Assembly: GCA_013368315.1 (NCBI GenBank)
Contig: JAACJM010000107.1
Location: 225,006-289,005 of the forward strand
Source of the DNA: Tetrapyrgos nigripes
Lineage: Eukaryota; Basidiomycota; Agaricomycetes; Agaricales; Campanellaceae
Direction: 5' to 3'
DNA: 64,000 bases
The notes beneath the pieces are model-generated. The model was not told where the DNA came from and searched no databases. It was given only the letters and a program-made list of their open reading frames with translations. The position numbers and the translations under genes are program-made. This document shows, in pieces, positions 56,078-64,000 of this stretch (the first letter of the stretch is position 1; each line of letters opens with the position of its first letter).

Positions 56078-56974
56078 TCTGTTGAGACTTGAGAGTGCGA
56101 CGATATTTTTTGTCATTTGAGGGTTACTGCAGTACTGATTGACTCTTGTGACGGTACTTGTAATTTATTCCATTTCTTAATGAACTCTAGATTTTCTGAC
56201 CTATGAACTGCAGCCTGTGCTTGAGTCTCGAGCCCTTGATGACCTGTAGACTTTCACTAATCTACGGCTTGCAATGTGCAGGCATTCTGAATAATTTCTG
56301 ATTGGCTTTGAACCGGAAATGTCGTGGGCTAAATTATTCATTTGGGTGACCGTCGGAGGGAACCCTGTGCGAGCTTCGGGGCCTTGTGCCTTGCTCATCG
56401 AGGTCTTCCACAAATCATGCATCATGGGACGATGCGAGAGTCTATTATACTTACTACATATAGCACCTTGCGTACGTTCCTGCCAAGCTTGCTATCCTCT
56501 GGCAGTGGCACAGCCTAAGTTTAGGACCAGTTCGGTTGCCCAGGGTTTTTCTGATTTCAGATGCCGATTTAGTTAGTTAGTTAGCATCTACTAGCAATAG
56601 CCTGTGGGAAGATAACGCTGTTGAAAAACCGTCTTATTTTTCAGGCACATGTTGGAATAAGCGAAGGGCCGGAAAGCCGCCAAATGACCGACGCCGATGC
56701 GCCTTCATAAAAAAATAGGACCACCATATTATTTATTTGGGTTAACGCATTGGAGAAGAGTTCTTCACGATTTCTGATGGAAGCGCCTTCTGAAATCTAT
56801 TCTGCAGAGAATGCACGTTGACCGTCAGGTTACGCAGGCGGGAAGGCGGGAGGCGGCGGCAAGTAAGATAACAGAGACGTTGGACTAGACTCGTTCCCAG
56901 CCGGTTGGTAGAAAAGCGCCCTGGCGGAGTTTGAATGGGGGCGCGATCACCAACCTTTCAGTAAAGGTCATTAA
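56078..56974. other. Intergenic, no supported gene
   Basis: A TTAGTTAGTTAG tract lies near 56570 and a GGCGGGAAGGCGGGAGGCGG run near 56840. No gene upstream of the helicase fragment; its missing N-terminal part is not here. Confidence 0.4.
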
Positions 56975-57661
56975 TTGGAAAGTTTAGATCTTACCGTGCC
57001 TTGCTGCGATCTTTGTAGTCCAGAACTCCTGAACCGGACTCGCCCAGGCGTACCTATCAAATCAAAAAGGAAAAATGCGGTCAAGAAATCAGAAGAACCT
57101 ATACATGAAGTTGAGTCAGTACTTCGGGAATGGAGAAGAAGAACTTACGATCGTGATCACAAATACGCTCTCTACGGTCCCAGTGCTATCCTTCCTAACG
57201 ACGTGATACAAGATCTCGCTTCCGTTGGGCCTATACCTTCCTTAGCACGGCTGCAGGCAGTATTGGGTGATCGCTGGTGCTTCATAGTGGAATACGGCGA
57301 TGAAGTGGTTCAGGAAATGGGCAAATTGACAATACCTGAAATGTCAGTCAGTAAGAAGAGAAGCCGGGAAGAAGAATCAGAATATGAAGATGGGGGAAAA
57401 TTGAAGGACATGGAGAAGAATCTGGGTGATGGCCAGAACCAGGGACCTGTTGCCAGCACTTCGACGACAGCTGTCGAAGAACCTCCGATGCCAGCAAACT
57501 CAAATCACTCAAATACTCTATTACCTACCGCTAACACACCCCAATCAACCCATGGCTTTGCATGGTATTATGTTCCTACAGCTCTCCCTCAGCCGACGAA
57601 TCCCAGCCAGAGTGTAGCATCATATCCTTATAATCCACCTTACCAGCATCCAGCACAGTAG
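56975..57661 (+). pseudogene. 5'-truncated C-terminal fragment of a RecQ-like helicase
   Basis: The open frame begins without an ATG (TTGGAAAGT) and encodes PCCDLCSPELLNRTRPGVPI, then VLREWRRRTYDRDHKYALYG and LPNDVIQDLASVGPIPSLAR. This combination is the C-terminal end of RecQ-like ATP-dependent helicases that are repeated in mushroom genomes. It is followed by a low-complexity tail. The helicase motor domain is absent in the upstream 900 bp. It is either a truncated copy or an exapted fragment with its own promoter; no start codon favours the first. Confidence 0.6.
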
Positions 57662-58498
57662 AACTTGCGAGTTTTCAGTAATCTCTTGAAGATAATGGTG
57701 TATAATGATGTATCTAGCATTTATAGTACTAGAAATACGCGGGATACTGCAGTAAGAGGAGGAAAGAATGAGACTCCCTGACGGCGACGGTTGTGGTTGA
57801 GACGAAATTTGGCTAAGTTCTTTCCCCCACGGGGTAGGGGTCCTAACCGACGACATTTGACACCAGCCGTTCTGTCGAACGACCGGCGGAGTTCGAACCG
57901 AACGGATGGAACCGAACCTAACGTTGGACATCCGAACAGACCAGTTTTTCTCGGGTTTTTCGCAAAATCACGACCTTAATTATTAGTTGCTAAGAGAGCC
58001 AAGATCTTCCTTGAAAAACCCTGTGGCGTCCGAACAGGCCCTTAAAAACCGACAGATCAAGCATCACTAGTGCACTGGCTCGGACCATCCAACCCAGCAT
58101 TTTCCCTAGGTTAATCCCTCCAACGCTATGTAGACAAGATCTTTTGACAAGAATACACTGCACTGTGACGTCTACCATGATGGTTTGCATACGATCAGGA
58201 GGACACGAGGAGCTGTCCAAGCACGAAAAAAAACAAAAAAAAAAACTGAGTAGAGTTTCGATGGCAATACAAGTACAAGGATAACAAACTCGACAAAGTA
58301 CTTATACGAGCTAGACAAGCTTTTGTGGCGATTAGAAGATAGCGTTACACAGAGGACGCACAGCGTGCTGATACAGGAGGCGAACAGAAAAATGCTGAAT
58401 CAAGATAGAGTTCCGTATATCACGCAATGCAAGCAGAAGAGAGGTTATAGTTTGAAGCAGGGATAGATAGTATGCCCACCATGAACACCAAACGAACC
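57662..58498. other. Intergenic, no supported gene
   Basis: Contains a purine run AAAAAAACAAAAAAAAAAAC near 58227 and a TTCGAACCGAACGGATGG-type direct motif near 57893. No gene. Confidence 0.4.
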
Positions 58499-59639
58499 CT
58501 AGGAAGTTCCAGAGCCATGGGTTCCCGTTCTCTGAAGGGCCGTGTCGTTGCCGTTACGGGAGCGCGAAGAGCTGCGTGAGCAGTCAGTCTGCGTAGAGCT
58601 CGATAAGAGAAGTACATAGTACATACCTCACAGAACGATGTCTGTCTTCTGTACTCGTAGTAGGCTGCTCGTTTTTTCTTATTATGTTCCCTGCAGGCCC
58701 GCAAGATAAGTGTTTGTCGGTCGAATGAACGGTAAATTTTGACCGACCTGAACCTCCTCGTCCTGTTGAAAATCCCTTCTGCTGCGGAGAGCCTTGGCTA
58801 CGAGAACGAGAAGCAACGGTATTTTGGAACTGTTCCAACCAAAGAGAAAACGACGTTAGAGGTTGGAAGGATCATAGGATACGGATTGTACACACAACAG
58901 GCATTTCAGTCAGGACATCTTGTCCACTGTTGTTTCCGCCACTGGATGGCCCGTTTCTATTAATATTGCCAGCGCCACCTCGACCTGTGCTGTATGCTAC
59001 CTGTGAAGGGGGCGAGATTGAGCGAGTCTCTTGAGGGAGAGAGGACATAGTAGCGTACTCTCTCAAATGGGACTGTCGGATCTCTACCTCGAGACATTGC
59101 GGCTGCGATAGTCCCGTCCTCTGCAGGCGGTGGCGCCTTTATATTGCCTACTCCTCCACGGCCAGAAGAGCGCTAAAAAGTACGGAAGGATGAGAAAGGT
59201 ACAGACGAATCAGGGGCAAACCACATGCATAACCTTCACGACCTCTCGATACCGAACGATCATAACCTATTGGTGTCCCAGGTCAGTACAGGACAATCAA
59301 ATCTTAACATTAAGGAAGAAGGCAAGAGAGATAAGCATAAAAAGTGATTACGTCGCAGCTGAAGATAAGGATGAAATTGCTTATCGCCCTTATCTAGGCC
59401 ATTGTAAACTTACTCTCCAACCACCATGTTCTCTGTTTTATGGCCCAAAGAACTGCTGAATACTCACCTGGACGTTCTACCATTGTGCTGGCTAAAGATT
59501 CTCTGTCAACCGTGTCTTCTCCCTGCTCCCGACTTATGAGCACTCGGTGAAGTTTGGCGTTTACTATGTTGTGAAGTTGGCTGGATAACGAAGGCTTTCT
59601 GCCCTCTCGAGACGAATCGGAACTCCTTCTTTGGCTCAT
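58499..59639 (-). CDS. DUF3602 protein with repeated GRGGxGN motifs
   Basis: Spliced from ATG 59639 (MSQRRSSDSSREGRKPSLSS). A small exon YDRS is joined to RSSGRGGVGNIKAPPPAEDG. A 62 bp intron lies before VAYSTGRGGAGNINRNG, and a further exon carries KGFSTGRGGSG|NIIRKNEQ with an intron inside the motif. It ends SRSRNGNDTALQRTGTHGSG before TAG at 58499-58501. Three GRGG[VAS]GNI copies are the signature of DUF3602, small disordered fungal proteins of unknown function. Arg/Gly motifs suggest RNA contact or arginine methylation, which is inference. Intron phases were chosen so that each motif is completed. Confidence 0.7.
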
Positions 59640-61562
59640 GGCAATGTGGAATACTGGAAGAAGGTCGCAAGTAATGGACGAATGGTCTGACGCGGAACTT
59701 GGGGCTCTGGATCTTGTACTAACCGCTGGCGCGGCAATCTGCTTTATTCGACTTATTGCGCTCCCAGTGACTTATCCAACGTGATCACCTCATTCTTCGC
59801 TTTTCCTATAGCGTATAGCATCATATTCTACCCTTTCCCGGACAGTTCCTGGATCAGCTACTCAAACTCGACTCCGCGAATTCAAGCTGCTGCTGTATAT
59901 ATTCATTTCATAACAGACCGTTGGATCCGGCTCGAATTCTGTTGGGAATCTCCAGTTCTCTTGCGTGGAGTTCGCCTATTCTTGTCTAACGTGTACCAAT
60001 CCCAGAGTACTTCATTATGGCTACTCCGCGACCACGCATGCTGGCAGGAAAACTTCGGTGTTCACCTCGTGCATGTTGAATCACCAGACGACGGAAGCGT
60101 GAAAGGCCATTTGACACTCTCAGCAGACCACCTTTGGGCCTGAGGCTTTTGCGTCGGGAAAGACCAAATGAACGTTTGTGTGATATTATACATAGCCTAG
60201 TACTCGGAGCAACATCTGATCACAAGGAACCTATTTTATCATCGTGCGCAAGAACGTCGCAACATTTGCCGTCATTATTATCATTTTAAGTGGCAGCTAC
60301 CAGCAGGCTGCCAGTACCTTCTGATGTTTCTGGTATCCTCCTCTTCCAAGAATAAATCTAGTGGAGAACTGCAGTACACGCGTTTAATCTTGGGCTGAAG
60401 TCTTCCCTAAAATTGTGCAACCTGCTATTTTTGCCAGAAACGCCGCAGCTCACCCTGAGTTGGATTACGAGCAGAAGACGGAGCCGGGAATTCTGCACAT
60501 TTAGGTTACTTCAATCCATGTGGGATACACTCCGGCGACTCCCTAATTGCGAACTTTAGGCTGCTCGCGAAGGCAACCTACGCCCGTTCTCCTTCCCCAG
60601 AGTACCCACAATTCTTCCAGGTACGACGAAGAACTTCAGAATGGGCGGCCGTTCTGAGATTGGGTAAGAGATGAGATTCGAGGCCAAGCGTACCATAAAC
60701 TTGCGTTGGAGGGTTGGAGGCTTGGAGGCTAGGAATAGGGGACTAAATGAGTGATACGGGTTTGGTAGCCATTTGTTGTAGTAGACGCACCTTTAAGCCA
60801 TCATGGCCAGTCGTAGTAATTCTTCCATCCTCCCGACTGGGCCAGTAAGACTCTTCAACTCCTCTGTCATTCCATACCCAAGCGTAGGCGGTGTACGTTT
60901 GAGATACAGCAGCTGCTGGTTGGTTATGGTCTGGAACAGACCGTCGAGAAAGTTGGCCGCGGCGAGCAAAATGACTGAATATCAATGCTAACTTTCGCCA
61001 CCAGCTTGCGTATACGTAAAGGCTACTATGGGCCACCCTGCTAGAGATAGTCGTAGAGATCGGAGTGAGACTCGGTGAGGGGTCAGTGAGGGGCCATACA
61101 AAACGCACGTTCATCGAGACCAGCTAATATTGAAGCTACCCGTCACCGTTGTTGGCCTGCCCGTATTCCTGCTTCTCTTTAATGACCGTCAGTCCACTTT
61201 GCAGGAGAGCTTGACAACTGCAATCAGAGAGTGAATACGACGTAGTCTTCTTGCAGTTTTCATAGTCAAACTCAAGGATGTGAGGCCAACAGTATTTTCA
61301 AAAGTGATGCAAGCGCGTCATCGTGTACCAATACGAACTATAGAGTTTCTACCTTCTACTTAAAACAGACACAGAGGACCGGTATACGTACAATATGACA
61401 CAAGCATCACACCAAAAGGCGTCAAGCGCAATGCTATATAAACTTGAGTGTTCTCATGCAACGACAACAATCCTTCCATGACATCTACTCATACAACATC
61501 CATTATTCATTCATTTCATTTCTTCTGCGTCCTTTTCCGCAACCTTTACGTTCCTTTCACAA
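59640..61562. other. Intergenic, two doubtful ORFs not called
   Basis: A + frame at 59781-60143 (MITSFFAFPIAYSIIFYPFP) and a - frame at 60743-61114 (MNVRFVWPLTDPSPSLTPIS) are open but lack motifs and splice partners. The 61563 end abuts the het-c 3' UTR. Confidence 0.35.
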
Positions 61563-64000
61563 TCATTGCCACCCTGGTGGACCACCACCGTACCCACTTC
61601 CAGGATAGCCAGGTTGGTGATGTTGGTGGTGGTGGTGGTGGTGATGGGGTTGAGCGTCGGGGAATCCGGGAGTACCTCCTGGTGGTCCGCCGTATGGGCT
61701 AGCTCCAGGGAATCCAGGTGGTCCAGATGAAGGCGCGAAACCTCCCGGTCCTAGAGGTCCTGGAGGCGGAGCATATCCCCCTCCCCAACCAGCGCCATCT
61801 GGCTGCGCACTAGGGAATGACGGCGGCGAGGAATACGCAGGGTTGTAGCCATCGTGACCTGTACCTGGGAACGAAGGTGGAGGTCCAGAGGGCGCAGCGT
61901 AGGATGAGTGACCAGGTGTTGAAGGGAATGAAGGTGGTCCTGAAGGATTATTTCCTCCATAATACGACGAAGCTTCACCAGAGCTAAGAATAGGTGATGC
62001 ACCGTGAGGTGGACCGTGGCCGTGTCCATGCCCAGGTCCATGGGTATTAGCACCTGGGAAATCGGGCATGTCTGAACCGGGCATCTCTCTTCGTCCTCCT
62101 TGGCCTCCACCGAGCAGTGACTGTGCTTGGGACACACCGGGAATTTGACCGAGGTAACCTTGCAGGTTGTGTTGCGCTTGTATACCTTGGTTGTATGCAT
62201 AGGATCCTTGAGCTTCTGGGACACCGCCTTCTCCCCCGAGACGGATGTTCTTGTGATTGCGGACTGCATCCTTAGTGAGGCGGTTCAAAACTTCGTGCTG
62301 CTTTCCTCCGAGATGTTGTATCCAATTGTGCATGCTTTGCATCATCTCGCGCTGTATCTTGGAGTTGGAATCATGGAAATCGGGATGGAAGCTGTATACA
62401 TGATGTTTTAGTTACGTGTAAATGAGGGCAGACCGTAACGTACAGGCAAGATAAAATGTCTTCAGTGACCTGGTGCACGTTGACAGAAGAATCGTCCCAG
62501 GCTTTAACGACAAGTCCCACAGCATGAGACTGAAAGAGACTGTCAGTCGAGTGTCTTTTTTTCAAGACTTTGTGAAGAAACGTACTACGACTACTCTGGC
62601 AATTTGACCAGCAGGTTCGTTGAGGATGAGGTTCTGAGAAACATATGAAATACTCGAAAAGGGTAAAACATGCAAGATGACTGACGAAATGATCTTTACT
62701 CAAGAAAGAGTGAGTGGGATCAGACTAAAAACTAAAGTTAATAAAGGTTCTCTCAGAAACGACGAGTGACACTGACTGCTCTGGGATCATTAAAAACTTC
62801 GTATTGGTCATGGTTGTCAATAACTTCGCCGGAAACGGTTTGCAGGCCTCCAGTAGCACTCTGCAAGAGTGGTTTGAGGAATGGCTGCGGTTGACCATCA
62901 GCAAATGGCTATTCTCGTTGTAAGAAGAAAATGCTCACCTCGAGTGTAGTAAACACAAAGACTGGAAAATATAATTTCAACGACAAAGGACACTCCAGTA
63001 CAAGAAAGGACAGCTCACCTGAAATCGAGTCCATGAGCTTCTCGATCAAAGACCCAAGGCCAGGAATTTTTTCTGCAGAACAACGTTCCCAAATTAGCTA
63101 AAGTCATTTTAAGATAATAATGCAACACAACGCACCAATGGTCTTCTCAATTTTCTTGACCACTGAATCCCGGAAACTCAACACCTGCCAAAGAACAGCA
63201 TGAAGCTCTTGAGGACTCATATCTTCCGGTCGTTTCCCTCCTTGCGCCGGACCAGCCCTGATACGCTCAATACTATCCATGTCACGCGACATTTCGTTGC
63301 CTTCACCTCCGGGTATGGAAGAAAACAATGTACGCAAGGCTGAAGTTGGACCACCTCCACCGGGTCCAGAACGAGCTTGGTCTGAGGAGCGGGCTTTGTC
63401 TAATTGTTTATTTAGGTCTGAGACTGAGGCTTCGCTCTATTGGCAATGATGGTATCAGGATGGGTTGGCCATGAATTGAGGAAGATATATGCGTACAAGA
63501 TGGTCCGTGGCTTCCCCGAGGAGACTAGAATAGGTAGTTAGTAAATAGCGCGTAGGGTTTAGAATCGGTTAACAAACCTATGAATGAAATCGCTTGAGCC
63601 GAACGTTCCTGGAAGCAAGGCAACTGAGTAGACGTATCATAAAGGGAAAAGACAACAAACCAGTGACCAGAGGAGCTACCCATTTCCCGTTATGCGCTTG
63701 TATACGCACTTGGTCACCCACATGAGGAAAGACATTGGAATGACCCATAGAAATGAGAGCAAGCTCGCAAAAGTTGGAATGTGCAGAAAAGTCTTCGAGA
63801 GTATGCAGCTATCAAAAATTGTCAACGAATTAGGATAGGCTGAAGGATTTCCAAACCCACAGCTTGTCCAAGTAACCTGTATGCTTCGTATTCGTCTTGC
63901 TTTCTGCCTTGAGATCTATGCATTCTGCCAATATGAATGCACTGTTCGAGTGTGCGTCGTACAAGAGCTCTAGAAGTGTCCCAGTGACCGTTCTCTGGAA
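61563..64000 (-). CDS. het-c: Heterokaryon-incompatibility protein HET-C, C-terminal part (5' end outside window)
   Basis: The minus-strand gene enters from the right edge: exon ending RMHRSQGRKQDEYEAYRLLG, then LHTLEDFSAHSNFCELALIS, IHSLLGEA and MSPQELHAVLWQVLSFRDSV. Later exons give DPTHSFLSKDHF, LILNEPAGQIARVVV, VGLVVKAWDD and MMQSMHNWIQHLGGKQHEVL. This series is diagnostic of the Het-C family. The C-terminal 200 residues are Gly/Pro-rich (SSGPPGFPGASPYGGPPGGT) with a His run (PHHHHHHHQHH) and end GGPPGWQ. Het-C alleles control vegetative incompatibility in Neurospora, where the protein is at the plasma membrane. In most fungi it is a conserved single-copy gene of unclear role. The signal peptide and start lie beyond 64000. 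Confidence 0.9.

Noticed and set aside
59781..60143. 120-codon + strand ORF
   Set aside because: No recognisable domain and no transcript logic; kept only as a note.
60743..61114. 123-codon minus-strand ORF
   Set aside because: Biased composition, no motif, no partner exons.

Overview
This is nuclear DNA of a mushroom-forming basidiomycete (Agaricomycete). Genes are split by many 45-75 bp GT..AG introns. Several families are typical of or expanded in Agaricomycetes: a DUF6535 membrane protein, a RecQ-like helicase C-terminal fragment, a DUF3602 protein, and abundant P450, F-box and GT1 genes. No species is named because nothing here decides it. All exon boundaries were read by hand from frame, splice consensus and family similarity.

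Positions 1-9855 are a nest of mobile DNA. A minus-strand reading frame of unknown function is split by a 6.2 kb Tc1/mariner-type element (3618-9853, TA target site, ~110 bp terminal inverted repeats). A second minus-strand frame is split by a gag-only Copia-type element (1221-2802, GTTAA target duplication). In both cases the host frame stays open when the insertion and one target copy are removed. The Tc1-type element carries a DD34E transposase on + and a second multi-exon gene on -, and it has itself been invaded twice (about 4302-5992 and 7779-8792).

Positions 9856-17677 hold a Fus3/Kss1-type MAP kinase (11308-12866, -), then a gene-poor stretch with a decayed coiled-coil gene. At 17678-21526 are SEC62 and an Hsp110/SSE1-type chaperone, both +. 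Positions 21527-29829 hold a 252 bp fold-back element and a very young full-length Copia retrotransposon (23808-29150). Its LTRs are almost identical, it has a TATAC duplication and one uninterrupted Gag-Pol frame, and its primer site matches the anticodon arm of initiator tRNA-Met.

Positions 29830-51050 mix housekeeping and accessory genes. The accessory genes are a condensation-fold acyltransferase, a DUF6535 protein with an apparent frameshift, a CYP7/CYP8-like P450, a UDP-glycosyltransferase, an F-box protein with an in-frame stop, and a CYP4-like P450. The housekeeping genes are an ELYS-type nuclear pore protein and a C2H2/RING protein. The two P450s, the acyltransferase and the glycosyltransferase could modify a common small molecule, but no backbone synthase is present.

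Positions 51762-64000 hold the DHH1/DDX6 RNA helicase, a type II membrane DXD sugar transferase, a 5'-truncated RecQ-like helicase fragment, a DUF3602 protein and the 3' part of a het-c gene that runs off the right edge.
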